Assembly: GCF_001904635.1 (NCBI RefSeq)
Contig: NZ_MRCB01000005.1
Coordinates: 1-64,000, forward strand
Direction of reading: 5' to 3'
DNA length: 64,000 nt
Source: Hydrococcus rivularis NIES-593
GTDB lineage: Bacteria > Cyanobacteriota > Cyanobacteriia > Cyanobacteriales > Microcystaceae
The notes under the pieces were generated by a model. That model was not told the DNA's origin and did no database searches. It saw only the letters and a list, made by a program, of their open reading frames with translations. A program made the translations under genes and the position numbers. Shown here one piece after another: positions 9,279-18,112 of this stretch (position 1 is the first letter of the stretch; every line of letters begins with the position of its first letter).

Positions 9279-9911
9279 ATGATGAGTTTAGAAAATTTTC
9301 AAGTTTGCGATCGCGATCTTCCCCAAGACACTCTATCGAAGTATCTATCGGTTGAAGCGATCGCGGTCGATACCGAAACGATGGGATTGATTCCCGGGCG
9401 CGATCGCCTGTGCTTAGTACAATTATGCGATCCGAGTGGATTTGTTACGGCAATTCGCATCGCCAAAGGACAAACGGAAGCGCCTAATTTAAAACAATTA
9501 ATGGAAGCAACTAATATCACTAAAATTTTTCACTTTGCTCGTTTCGATCTCGCTCAACTTCGTTACAATTTTGGAATAGAAACCCAACCAATTTTTTGTA
9601 CAAAAATTGCTAGTAAATTAGCCCGAACTTATACATCCAATCATGGATTAAAAAACTTAGTTCAAGACTTAGAAGGAGTAGAATTGGACAAAAGCTCTCA
9701 AAGTTCTGATTGGGGCAACGCAGCTAATTTAACTGAAGCGCAATTGAGCTATGCAGCCAACGATGTACGCTATTTACATAGGTTGAGAGATAAGCTGACG
9801 ACAATGCTCAAACGAGAAGACCGCTGGGAACTGGCACAGCAGTGTTTTGCTTGCCTTCCTACCTTTGTTGCCTTGGATTTATTGCAATATCAGGCGATTT
9901 TCGATCATTAA
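9279..9911 (+). CDS. ribonuclease D-like 3'-5' exonuclease
   Basis: A 210-residue DEDD-superfamily exonuclease domain. Exo I is AVDTETMGL (Asp and Glu metal ligands), Exo II is KIFHFARFDLAQL, and Exo III is YAANDVRYLHRL, with the Tyr and Asp of the DEDDy type. The HRDC domains of full-length RNase D are absent, as is usual for the short cyanobacterial form. It probably trims RNA 3' ends in the cytoplasm. The start is ATG at 9279 or the second Met at 9282, just behind the CAP lipoprotein gene. Confidence 0.88.
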   Translation: MMSLENFQVCDRDLPQDTLSKYLSVEAIAVDTETMGLIPGRDRLCLVQLCDPSGFVTAIRIAKGQTEAPNLKQLMEATNITKIFHFARFDLAQLRYNFGIETQPIFCTKIASKLARTYTSNHGLKNLVQDLEGVELDKSSQSSDWGNAANLTEAQLSYAANDVRYLHRLRDKLTTMLKREDRWELAQQCFACLPTFVALDLLQYQAIFDH

Positions 9912-9987
9912 TAAAAAGTCATAAAATTTTTGCTTAATTGTCAGTTTTTTGTCAATTTTATGTATCGATTTATTGAGTATTTATTTA

Positions 9988-11901
9988 ATGACAAAAACAC
10001 TGTTAAATAATCGCTATCAAATTTTACAAATTCTGGGCAAAGGTGGCTTTGGCGAAACCTTTCTGGCGATCGATACCCATATGCCTTCAGCCAGAAAATG
10101 CGTTATAAAGCAGCTCAAACCTGCCATTCAAACACCTACAATCCCGCAGTGGTTACAAGAACGATTTAAGCGAGAGGCGGCAGTTTTAGAAGAATTGGGA
10201 GAAAATCATCTTCAGATTCCCCGACTATATGCCTATTTCTCCGAAGGCGGCGACTTCTATCTAGTTCAGGAATGGATAGAAGGCATGACGCTCACCCAAA
10301 AACATCAACAAAAAGGCAATTTTTCGGCAGAAGAAGTTAAAAAAATTCTGCTCGATCTTTTGCCCGTTCTGGATTATATCCACAGCCGCCGCATCATTCA
10401 CCGAGATATCAAACCCGACAATATTATTCTGCGTGCTTGTGATGGCAAACCCGTTTTAATTGACTTCGGAGTCATGAAAGAAGCCGTGGCAACGGTAATT
10501 AATACCGATGGAACGACAACCTATTCCGTTGCCCTCGGAACCCCTGGTTATATGTCCTCCGAACAGGCAGCAGGTCGTCCCCTTTATTCTAGCGATCTCT
10601 ACAGCTTAGGGCTAACAGCCATCTTTTTACTGACGGGGAAAACCCCACAATACTTATCTACAGACGATCGCACCGGAGAGCTGCTCTGGCGACAAGATTT
10701 ACCCGATCTCGATTCTAATCTAGCCGCAGCGATCGATCGCGCTATTCGCTTTCATCCGCGCGATCGCTTTTCCTCAGCCAAAGAAATGCTTGCCGCCTTG
10801 AAAGGCAACATAAAAATGCCCAAAGCAGTTCCTGTTGACGCTTCCGAGCAGGTAAGGCAAGTCCAAACCCATCTCCAGGAAAAAACAAACCTGATGGGGG
10901 CGACTCCTTCAGCGCCAACGGAATCAGAAAACGCCTGGATGCAATCGGTGTTTGGGCTGTTGCTGTTTTCGGGAGTAATGGCGGGAGCTTTTGCGGTTGG
11001 CTATTATGCCTTTTCCCTAAGAGAGTCTTCCAATCCTTCGCCTTCCGATGCTTCGCCTTCTGCCCCATTCGACTCAACTCCCCAAACTTTTCCTCCCATT
11101 CTCTCGCCAGACTCGAAAGGAACGCAGTCTCCTACGCCGCAACCAGAGGCTACCGCTTCTCCAACCCCAGAAGTTACCCCCAACCCGAAACCGGAAGCGA
11201 CAGCCAGTCCAGTACCGGAAGCTTCGCCAACCGAGGAACCGGAAGCCACTACTAGCCCCACTCCCGAAGCTTCTCCAACCGAGGAACCGGAGGCCACTAC
11301 TAGCCCCACTCCCGAAGCTTCTCCAACCGAGGAACCGGAAGCCACTACTAGCCCCACTCCCGAAGCCAGTCCATCCCCTCCAGAAACGACGAATCAATCC
11401 AGTTCGCCCTCGACAGAAGCGACACCCGAACCTTCTGCCACAATTGTCCCCGAACAAACGTCTCCTCAAGAAAGTAAAAACAGTTCTTCAAATGCCGTTC
11501 CTATTTTTAACATCGGAACGCCGGAAAGTCGAATCAGAGAAATGCTCGGACAACCTATCTCAACGAGTAAGGGAATCCAAAATAACAATCATATCGTTTT
11601 ATACAAAAACGTTGTGTCCGATCGCGTAGAACTGGATTATTCAGTCGATTCCAAAACCGAGCGGCTAAAACGAACCGAAGTCTCCTTTGCTCAGACAGTT
11701 GACTTGTTAACGATGAAAGAGACCTTAAATAGCTTGTTAGGGGGTAAAGCTCCAGAATCTGCCAAACAAGCTTTAGAGCAGATTTATTATCGCCAAAGCG
11801 ATCGCTATTCGTTTACTGTTGGGAATTTAACAGGAACAATAGAGCGAAATCAAAGCGATCGCATTTATATGAAAGTTTGGGAAACCGATTTTCATTCTTA
11901 A
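9988..11901 (+). CDS. membrane Ser/Thr protein kinase with C-terminal sensor-like domain
   Basis: The Hanks-type kinase domain occupies about residues 5-270: glycine loop GKGGFGETF, lysine in KCVIKQL, catalytic HRDIKPDN, DFG and GTPGYMSSEQA. A single transmembrane helix follows (LLLFSGVMAGAFAVGYYAF, about 318-336). Next comes a Pro/Ser/Thr/Glu-rich linker of about 130 residues with a 16-residue repeat, then a C-terminal domain of about 125 residues (from FNIGTPESRIREMLGQP) likely outside the cytoplasm. I start at the ATG at 9988; the frame extends to a TTG at 9949, but those residues precede the kinase fold without sense. The substrate is unknown. Confidence 0.92.
   Translation: MTKTLLNNRYQILQILGKGGFGETFLAIDTHMPSARKCVIKQLKPAIQTPTIPQWLQERFKREAAVLEELGENHLQIPRLYAYFSEGGDFYLVQEWIEGMTLTQKHQQKGNFSAEEVKKILLDLLPVLDYIHSRRIIHRDIKPDNIILRACDGKPVLIDFGVMKEAVATVINTDGTTTYSVALGTPGYMSSEQAAGRPLYSSDLYSLGLTAIFLLTGKTPQYLSTDDRTGELLWRQDLPDLDSNLAAAIDRAIRFHPRDRFSSAKEMLAALKGNIKMPKAVPVDASEQVRQVQTHLQEKTNLMGATPSAPTESENAWMQSVFGLLLFSGVMAGAFAVGYYAFSLRESSNPSPSDASPSAPFDSTPQTFPPILSPDSKGTQSPTPQPEATASPTPEVTPNPKPEATASPVPEASPTEEPEATTSPTPEASPTEEPEATTSPTPEASPTEEPEATTSPTPEASPSPPETTNQSSSPSTEATPEPSATIVPEQTSPQESKNSSSNAVPIFNIGTPESRIREMLGQPISTSKGIQNNNHIVLYKNVVSDRVELDYSVDSKTERLKRTEVSFAQTVDLLTMKETLNSLLGGKAPESAKQALEQIYYRQSDRYSFTVGNLTGTIERNQSDRIYMKVWETDFHS
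11221..11364 (+). repeat. three 48-bp tandem repeats inside the kinase gene
   Basis: Three near-identical 48-bp units (11221-11268, 11269-11316, 11317-11364) encode ASPTEEPEATTSPTPE three times in the linker between membrane helix and outer domain. Units differ at only a few third positions, so expansion looks recent and copy number probably varies between strains. Because the unit is a multiple of three, several other frames stay open here and produce spurious repetitive ORFs. Confidence 0.9.
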
Positions 11902-11964
11902 GCAAAAATTCGGATTTTTCTCGTAGGATAAAGATTAATTCTTTCGCTTGGACAGTCAGAAGCC

Positions 11965-13092
11965 GTGGCAGAATCGGAAATCCTTTCTAACCTTTTACGT
12001 ACCCCCCTGTTCGACCTCGAAGTAGAGCAGAAAGCCAGACTGACGGCTTTTGCTGGATGGGAGATGCCCGTACAGTTTAGCGGACTCAAACAAGAACACG
12101 AGGCAGTGCGGACTGCTGTGGGGATGTTCGATATCTCTCACATGGGCAAATTTGTTTTAAAGGGAAAAGAATTGCTCAAAAATCTTCAATCCTTGGTGCC
12201 CTCTGACTTGGAACGCTTGCAACCCGGTCAAGCACAATACAGCGTCCTTCTCAACCCTCAAGCTGGCATCATTGACGATATTATTTTCTACTATCAGGGC
12301 GAGGATGAAACTGGCGAGCAACATGGCGTATTAATCGTTAATGCTGCCACGACTGTTAAAGATAAAACCTGGTTGTCGGAACACCTCAATTCAACTGCCG
12401 TTCGACTAGAAGACCTTTCCCAGAATAAAGTTTTAATTGCTATTCAGGGACCGCAAGCCCTAGTCTCGCTTCAGCCTTTTGTGCAAGAAGATTTGAGTTC
12501 TCTTAAGGCTTTTGGACATCTAGAGGCAACGGTGCTGGACGAACCCGCGTTTATTGCCAGGACGGGTTATACCGGAGAAGATGGGTTTGAAGTTATGGTA
12601 GATCCAGCAGTAGGACAAAAATTGTGGCGATCGCTCCGAGAGGCTGGCGTAACTCCCTGTGGTTTGGGGGCAAGGGATACCCTGCGTCTAGAAGCGGCAA
12701 TGTGTCTCTACGGGCAAGATATCGACGATAAAACGACTCCTTTAGAAGCAGGTTTAGGGTGGCTGGTTCACTTGGATAGCAAAGGCGATTTTATCGGACG
12801 GAACGTCCTAGAAAAGCAAAAGGCATCGGGGGTAGAACGCCGTTTGGTAGGCTTGCAGATGGAAGGACGACACATTGCCCGCCACGGTTATCCCGTTGTG
12901 TCTGGCAGTAAAGTCGTCGGAGAAGTGACTAGCGGGACGCTATCGCCTACTTTAGGGAAAGCGATCGCGCTTGCTTATGTTCCTACCGCTTTAAGTAAAG
13001 TCGGACAGTCTCTAGAAGTAGAAATTCGCGGCAAAACCTATCCCGCTACCGTTGTTAAAAAACCCTTCTACCGTTCTCCCAGTCGTCTTTAA
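11965..13092 (+). CDS. gcvT: glycine cleavage system T protein (aminomethyltransferase)
   Basis: GcvT transfers the methylene group from the aminomethyl-lipoyl H protein to tetrahydrofolate, releasing ammonia. In cyanobacteria this serves photorespiratory glycine. The 375 residues show the expected landmarks: [42 protein letters not shown], the C-terminal folate region ([17 protein letters not shown]) and [21 protein letters not shown]. The start is GTG at 11965. No gcvH or gcvP is adjacent, so the system is scattered. The same window carries glcD of the same pathway at 15648. Confidence 0.96.
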   Translation: MAESEILSNLLRTPLFDLEVEQKARLTAFAGWEMPVQFSGLKQEHEAVRTAVGMFDISHMGKFVLKGKELLKNLQSLVPSDLERLQPGQAQYSVLLNPQAGIIDDIIFYYQGEDETGEQHGVLIVNAATTVKDKTWLSEHLNSTAVRLEDLSQNKVLIAIQGPQALVSLQPFVQEDLSSLKAFGHLEATVLDEPAFIARTGYTGEDGFEVMVDPAVGQKLWRSLREAGVTPCGLGARDTLRLEAAMCLYGQDIDDKTTPLEAGLGWLVHLDSKGDFIGRNVLEKQKASGVERRLVGLQMEGRHIARHGYPVVSGSKVVGEVTSGTLSPTLGKAIALAYVPTALSKVGQSLEVEIRGKTYPATVVKKPFYRSPSRL

Positions 13093-13211
13093 TATAGCAA
13101 TCCTAGTTGATTCATCAAAATTGTAATGCGAGCGTCTCGCTCGCGCGGGCAAGACGCGAAGCGCCCCTCCAGCGAGAGCGAAGGATCTCCTGCACTACGT
13201 TCACAAAATGG
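13093..13211. repeat. dispersed intergenic repeat with hairpins
   Basis: The spacer between gcvT and the convergent M20 gene begins with TATAGCAATCCTAGTTGATT, which recurs near 24762. It then has a 7-bp stem (GCGAGCG, TCT, CGCTCGC at 13128-13144) and further GC-rich complementary arms. No reading frame is credible. It may act as a transcription end for either gene, but no T-tract is seen. Confidence 0.5.
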
Positions 13212-14423
13212 CTACTGACAAAACTTTTCCACGCAACGGACAAACATTTCTACCCCCACTCCTAAGGCAGCTTCATCAAAATCGAAGCGAGGATGGTGAT
13301 GGGGATAGGCTAATCCTTTCTCTGGATTGGCAGAACCTAAGAAGAAATAACACCCCGGTACTTCTTGCAAAAAGAAGGACATATCCTCTCCACCCATAGT
13401 TTGACACTCTGGGACTATTCCTGCTGGGGTTTCTACCACTTCTAACGCCACAGAACGCACTAAGTCAGCGATACGGGCATCGTTGATCGTGGGAGGATAC
13501 AGTCGCCAGTAATCTAGCTCGTAAGTTGCGCCGTGACCGTGACAGACTCCCGCGATGATTTCATCAATGCGCTTGCCGATATAATCTTCTAAGGCAGGGT
13601 TAAAATAGCGGACAGTCCCGCTCATTCTCGCCGTATCGGCAATGACATTCAGTGCTGTGCCTGCATGGAGTTCTCCAACGGTAACGACTGCTGAATCGAT
13701 GGGATTGACATTGCGGGCGACAATAGTTTGTAAAGCATTGACGATTTGAGCGCTAACGACTATCGAATCGACGGTTTGATGGGGCATGGCACCATGTCCG
13801 CCTTTACCCTGGATGGTGCAGCGAAAACATTCTACGGCTGCCATTAATGCCCCGCTACGAACGCCTATCGTGCCGAGAGGAAGATTATTCCAAAGATGCA
13901 GGCCGATAATGGCATCGACATCGGGATTTTTGAGAACTCCTTCCTCGATCATCGGTTTCGCGCCGCCTGGACTTTCTTCTGCGGGTTGGAAAATAATTTT
14001 GACAGTTCCTTTGAAGTCGTCTCGATGTTGGGAGAGATAGCATGCCGTTCCCAGCGCGATCGCAGTATGTCCGTCGTGTCCGCAGGCATGCATGATGCCG
14101 TCGTGTTTTGAACGATAGGAGACATCATTTTCTTCCTGAATCGGTAAGGCATCCATATCTGCCCGAATTGCCAACACCGGGCCCGGATGATTGCTCTCAA
14201 TCGTGGCGACGATTCCCGTTTTAGCAATGCCCGTTCGATGGTCGATTCCCATTTCTGTTAGTTTCTGGGAAAGAAATTCGGCGGTTAATTGCTCTTGAAA
14301 ACCCAGTTCGGGACGTTGATGAAATCTACGCCGCCATTCCACCAAACGAGTTTGCAGGGAGCGAATTTCTAAACGAATTTGAGATAGATCGATAAAGTTT
14401 GGAGTGGGAAAAGTAGAAACCAT
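13212..14423 (-). CDS. M20D family amidohydrolase (N-acyl-amino acid / hippurate hydrolase type)
   Basis: A 403-residue zinc metallopeptidase of the M20D group, which cleaves N-acyl amino acids such as hippurate, IAA conjugates or N-acetyl-diaminopimelate. Metal and catalytic motifs are clear: RADMDALPIQEEND, MHACGHDGHTA with the cysteine typical of M20D, FQPAEESPGGAKPMIEEG, IGLHLWNNLPLGTIG, GKGGHGAMPHQTVDSIV in the dimerisation domain, and MGGEDMSFFLQEVPG near the end. The substrate cannot be read from sequence. It is a single gene convergent with gcvT. Confidence 0.9.
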   Translation of the reverse strand: MVSTFPTPNFIDLSQIRLEIRSLQTRLVEWRRRFHQRPELGFQEQLTAEFLSQKLTEMGIDHRTGIAKTGIVATIESNHPGPVLAIRADMDALPIQEENDVSYRSKHDGIMHACGHDGHTAIALGTACYLSQHRDDFKGTVKIIFQPAEESPGGAKPMIEEGVLKNPDVDAIIGLHLWNNLPLGTIGVRSGALMAAVECFRCTIQGKGGHGAMPHQTVDSIVVSAQIVNALQTIVARNVNPIDSAVVTVGELHAGTALNVIADTARMSGTVRYFNPALEDYIGKRIDEIIAGVCHGHGATYELDYWRLYPPTINDARIADLVRSVALEVVETPAGIVPECQTMGGEDMSFFLQEVPGCYFFLGSANPEKGLAYPHHHPRFDFDEAALGVGVEMFVRCVEKFCQ

Positions 14424-14826
14424 ATTTTTAGAATTGATTGGTAGAGAAAAAATAAAAGTATATTGAATTAAATTGATAAGATTATTCTTAGGCTGATTTC
14501 CCCGATAGGATGTTACTTTAAAGATTTTAATTTAAATTCTAATGTGACGATCTTAGATATCTTATGGAGATTAAATTATAGCAAGCATGTCTAAAAATGT
14601 CATGGCAAACCAAGAGTGCGATCGCACTCATCAAAAACTTCTCAATGAATTGCGATCGCTTGAGATTATCATCTATCTAGTACCTTGGCAGGAGCTTTAG
14701 CACTATACGCGCAAGTAGATCGACTAGAACCCAACAATTTGTCTTCGTATCCTTTGTGCCTTGAAACCCCGTTCGCCATCGAGTACTTGTCTTTGTGGTT
14801 CATCAATCAAATCGATTAAAAATTAT
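14424..14826. other. degenerate intergenic region with short remnants
   Basis: About 400 bp with no intact gene. A 37-codon frame (14587-14700, plus strand, starting MSKNVMANQECDRTHQ) is followed, in another frame, by open sequence reading STLAGALALYAQVDRLEPNN and ending at about 14819. This could be one frameshifted small gene or chance. I see no ribosome site or known family. Confidence 0.3.
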
Positions 14827-15206
14827 TTAGTTGCGTAATTCATATTCTGATAAAGTATATGCTTTCTCATTTCGATTGGATAAAGGCTTACCAAATTGAG
14901 ATTCTAAAATTGTTAAAAATTCATTAGGCTTGCTATTGTCTTTAAGAATCCTAAAATCATGACTGACAATCGAAAATACTTTGAGCTTTAAGGGATTTTT
15001 CACTTGAGATTCGATCGCAGACAAAATTTTTTTAAAATCTTCAACTGTTAAACTTAGATCGATACGAAAAATTAAAAAATTAGTCAATAATTGATTTCTA
15101 TTATCAATAGCACTTTTCTTCTTAATTTCCCGCTCGAGTTTCTTTGAGTGGTTGGTATTCCTGCAACGATCTGAGCTTCTGAATTTAAATTATTAGAACG
15201 ACTCAT
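14827..15206 (-). pseudogene. small hypothetical gene with apparent frameshift
   Basis: The downstream part (14827-15087) encodes 86 residues starting TNFLIFRIDLSLTVEDF. Its frame stays open upstream as HSKKLEREIKKKSAIDNRNQ to about 15165 but lacks a start there. A different frame starts with ATG at 15206 (MSRSNNLNSEAQIVAGIPT) and runs to the same area. Joining them near 15160-15170 with one frameshift gives a continuous protein of about 125 residues. It is either a decayed gene or a sequencing error. The family is unknown. Confidence 0.45.
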
Positions 15207-15258
15207 GATTTTACTTGCTTTCTTTTTTTCTAGCGATCGCCTATTGTAAGTTTCCTAG

Positions 15259-15582
15259 CTACCGATTATATCCATAGAAAAGTAAAATTGCGACAATAAC
15301 TGCGGCAAAACCCGTCCTTCCTCCTTCAGAAACACCGGCTGCCGATTCAACATAAGTAGTTACGGTAGAAGTTCCCAAAAATGCACCTACAGTAGTTCCA
15401 ATCGTGTCTGCCATCAATGCTCGATTAGCGCGGGGCAATTCTCCTTTTGCATTGATATAACCTGCTTGTATTCCAACACCAGATAGCGTTCCAATCGTGT
15501 CGAAAATATCGACAATGGGAATCGCTAAGATGAGCGATCGCTCGCGCCAATAAAGTCCAAAACCCGCTAGCAGCAGAGACAA
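15259..15582 (-). pseudogene. internal fragment of an NCS2 (AzgA-type) purine permease
   Basis: The 107 codons contain the family signature of adenine/guanine permeases: IVDIFDTIGTLSGVG, LPRANRALMADTIGTTVGA, FLGTSTVTTYVESAAGVSEG and GRTGFAAVIVAILLF. Intact members have about 430-480 residues. Here the N-terminal half is missing up to the glcD promoter, and the C-terminus stops at FYGYNR, directly after the central signature. No substrate-competent transporter can be made from it. Confidence 0.82.
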
Positions 15583-15647
15583 TTGGTTAGGGGAATCGGG
15601 AGAAAGACTTAGAATGATAGAAAAATCTCTACAAAACGCGATCGACC

Positions 15648-17129
15648 ATGCTACTAAGAAAAATCTTTAACGATACAGATAGTAAATGGAAACCGATTAT
15701 TCAAGAATTTGAAGCTGTTCTCGGTAGAGATGGAGTAGTGCGGCGCAAAGATGAATTGCTGACCTACGAATGCGACGGATTGACGGCATACCGCCAACGC
15801 CCCGCAGTTGTCGTCCTGCCTCGCACCACCGAACAAGTCGCCGCCGCCGTCAAAATCTGCGATCGCTACAATCTCCCTTGGGTTGCCAGAGGCGCGGGAA
15901 CGGGTTTATCTGGGGGGGCTTTACCCGTCGAAGATTGCGTTCTCATCGTCACCGCCCGCATGAAACAAATCCTAGACGTCGATCTAGAAAATCAGCGCGT
16001 CGTCGTGCAACCGGGAGTTATTAACAACTGGGTCACTCAAGCTGTTAGCGGGGCTGGATTCTATTACGCCCCCGATCCGTCTAGCCAGATTATCTGTTCC
16101 ATTGGCGGCAACGTCGCAGAAAATTCTGGCGGCGTTCACTGTCTCAAATACGGCGTTACTACCAATCACGTCATGGGATTAAAATTAGTGATTCCCGACG
16201 GTTCGATTATCGATGTTGGCGGTTTCGTCCCGGAAATGCCGGGATACGATCTAACGGGATTATTTGTCGGATCTGAGGGCACCTTGGGCATTGCTACAGA
16301 AATTACCCTGCGAATTCTCAAAACTCCCGAATCGATCTGCGTTCTTTTGGCAGACTTTACCAGCATTGAAGCGGCGGGAAGTTCGGTGGCGGATATCATC
16401 AGCGCGGGGATTATTCCCGCTGGAATGGAAATTATGGACAACCTCAGCATTAATGCCGTAGAAGACGTCGCCAAAACCAATTGTTATCCCAGAGATGCCG
16501 AAGCAATTCTGTTAATAGAATTAGATGGATTAGAGGTAGAAGTTGCCGCCAATAAGAAGCGCGTTGCCGAAATTTGTCAAAAGAATGGGGCAAGAAATAT
16601 TACTTCGGCAAATGACCCAGAAACGCGCCTAAAATTGTGGAAAGGTCGCAAAGCCGCTTTCGCTGCGGCAGGACATATCAGTCCCAATTATTTCGTACAA
16701 GATGGAGTTATTCCCCGCACTCAATTAGCCAGGGTACTTAAAGAAATCAATGCATTAAGCGAACGATATGGCTATCGCATTGCCAATGTTTTCCACGCAG
16801 GAGATGGCAACCTTCACCCCTTGGTTCTATATGATAATTCTGTGCCCGGTGCCTGGGAACAAGTCGAAAAATTAGGCGGGGAAATTCTCAGACTCTGCGT
16901 TGAAGCGGGAGGCAGTCTTTCTGGAGAACACGGTATTGGTGCGGACAAAAATTGCTATATGCCTTATATGTTTAGCGAAGTTGATTTAGAAACCATGCAA
17001 TACGTGCGGGATTGTTTTAATCCGAAAGGATTGGCAAATCCCGGCAAGGTGTTTCCGACTCCTCGCACCTGTGGCGAAGCGGCTAATGCTCAAAAGATGG
17101 CGCAGTTTAAAGAAGCGGAGTTGTTTTGA
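15648..17129 (+). CDS. glcD: glycolate oxidase/dehydrogenase subunit GlcD (FAD-linked)
   Basis: Oxidises glycolate to glyoxylate in photorespiration (the cyanobacterial GlcD1-type enzyme). The 493 residues hold an FAD-binding PCMH domain (VVLPRTTEQVAAAVKICD, WVARGAGTGLSGGALP, IGGNVAENSGGVHCLKYG, FVGSEGTLGIATEITLRIL) and the C-terminal FAD-oxidase cap (NVFHAGDGNLHPLVLYD, GGSLSGEHGIGADK). The C-terminus ANPGKVFPTPRTCGE is characteristic of GlcD. Other D-2-hydroxyacid dehydrogenases of this family are possible substrate variants. No glcE or glcF is adjacent. Confidence 0.92.
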   Translation: MLLRKIFNDTDSKWKPIIQEFEAVLGRDGVVRRKDELLTYECDGLTAYRQRPAVVVLPRTTEQVAAAVKICDRYNLPWVARGAGTGLSGGALPVEDCVLIVTARMKQILDVDLENQRVVVQPGVINNWVTQAVSGAGFYYAPDPSSQIICSIGGNVAENSGGVHCLKYGVTTNHVMGLKLVIPDGSIIDVGGFVPEMPGYDLTGLFVGSEGTLGIATEITLRILKTPESICVLLADFTSIEAAGSSVADIISAGIIPAGMEIMDNLSINAVEDVAKTNCYPRDAEAILLIELDGLEVEVAANKKRVAEICQKNGARNITSANDPETRLKLWKGRKAAFAAAGHISPNYFVQDGVIPRTQLARVLKEINALSERYGYRIANVFHAGDGNLHPLVLYDNSVPGAWEQVEKLGGEILRLCVEAGGSLSGEHGIGADKNCYMPYMFSEVDLETMQYVRDCFNPKGLANPGKVFPTPRTCGEAANAQKMAQFKEAELF

Positions 17130-17283
17130 AGGCAAGTCGGAAGTCGGAAGTAGAGGGAGCGTGGGGAGACAATTAACTACTAACTACTAACTACTCTAAC
17201 TCTCACCAATCCAAAATCCGCCGTTCTCCCGGAAGCGGTTCCGGGAGCGTGCAGCGGCTTCGCCAAAATCGAAAATCCAAAAA
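17130..17283. repeat. intergenic repeat with 9-bp hairpin
   Basis: The spacer holds a perfect hairpin CTCCCGGAA-GCGG-TTCCGGGAG (17226-17247) inside text of the kind AATCCAAAATCCGCC and AAAATCCAAAAATCAAAT, which belongs to the dispersed low-complexity repeats also seen near 39245 and 62785. No gene is seen. Confidence 0.5.
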
Positions 17284-17976
17284 TCAAATAGCTGATTTGT
17301 TCGGCCAACAAATTAAATTTTCTCCTTCGATCGAAATAAGTCCTTGCCGACGCAACCTACCCATCAAGCGCGTGACAGTAACGCGAGTTGCCCCGATCGC
17401 GCTGCCGATTTGGGCGTGGGTTAATGGATAGGGCAGACAATAACCGCGATCGCTCGGTTCTCCATATTCTTCGATCGATAGTTTGAGAAAGCCTACCAAT
17501 CTGTCAATGGTACGTCTTTGTCCTAACAGGCACAACCAAAGTTGTTTGCGTTGGTGCTGGTAGCGGAAAATTTCTAAAACCTCTCGGCGCAAGTGAGTCC
17601 AATTGTCTAGTTCTTGCCAATACATCCAGATGACTGCGGTTTCCTCTACATGGGCGTAGGCTTGCAGGCTAAAAGGCGACTGTACTACAATTTCAAACGG
17701 TTGACCCGCCCCGACAAACCCTAAAAAGGCTTTCTCGATGGTTTCTGAAGGCGGAGGATTTTCAGTCTGGATTGCTTGCATCGATCCGACGATGCGGACG
17801 GCACCTCGCCGTACTAAATACAACAATCCCGGACGAGTCGGAATTCTTTCGTCTTTGCTAAAAATTCTCTCGCGGTAGTGGGATTGTGCCCAGTCAATAA
17901 TACCTTGCCAAGTTAAAAATGGTCGAAATTCTTGGGGATCTGGTGAGGGAGTAGACGAAGGCATAACTGGTACCAA
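17284..17976 (-). CDS. Crp/Fnr family transcriptional regulator
   Basis: 230 residues: a cyclic-nucleotide-binding-like beta barrel (about 40-140, with LLYLVRRGAVRIVG and FLGFVGAGQPFEIV) and a C-terminal winged helix (LTHAQIGSAIGATRVTVTRLMGRLRRQGLI, read in two overlapping parts at about 187-216). The residues normally binding cAMP phosphate are not evident, so the effector may differ, as in NtcA-like cyanobacterial paralogues. It is a stand-alone gene, and no target can be inferred. Confidence 0.88.
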   Translation of the reverse strand: MVPVMPSSTPSPDPQEFRPFLTWQGIIDWAQSHYRERIFSKDERIPTRPGLLYLVRRGAVRIVGSMQAIQTENPPPSETIEKAFLGFVGAGQPFEIVVQSPFSLQAYAHVEETAVIWMYWQELDNWTHLRREVLEIFRYQHQRKQLWLCLLGQRRTIDRLVGFLKLSIEEYGEPSDRGYCLPYPLTHAQIGSAIGATRVTVTRLMGRLRRQGLISIEGENLICWPNKSAI

Positions 17977-18112
17977 TTCGCAATTCGCTATATATAGTTA
18001 AGAATTCCCAATCGGACAATTATTTTGATTAGAATTTTTATTCATTTTTATCAAGGTCAATTATTAGATAATTCTTTTGTAAACATCAGAGATCGAGGAC
18101 TTTAGAGGCTGT

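Noticed and set aside
11221-11364. CRISPR-like direct repeats
   Set aside because: The units are contiguous without spacers and encode protein in frame.
11004-11629. Long repetitive ORFs on both strands over the kinase linker (Gly/Ser/Val-rich and Pro/Arg/Lys-rich)
   Set aside because: They are open only because the 48-bp unit is divisible by three. They lie in other frames of the kinase gene and have no ribosome sites.
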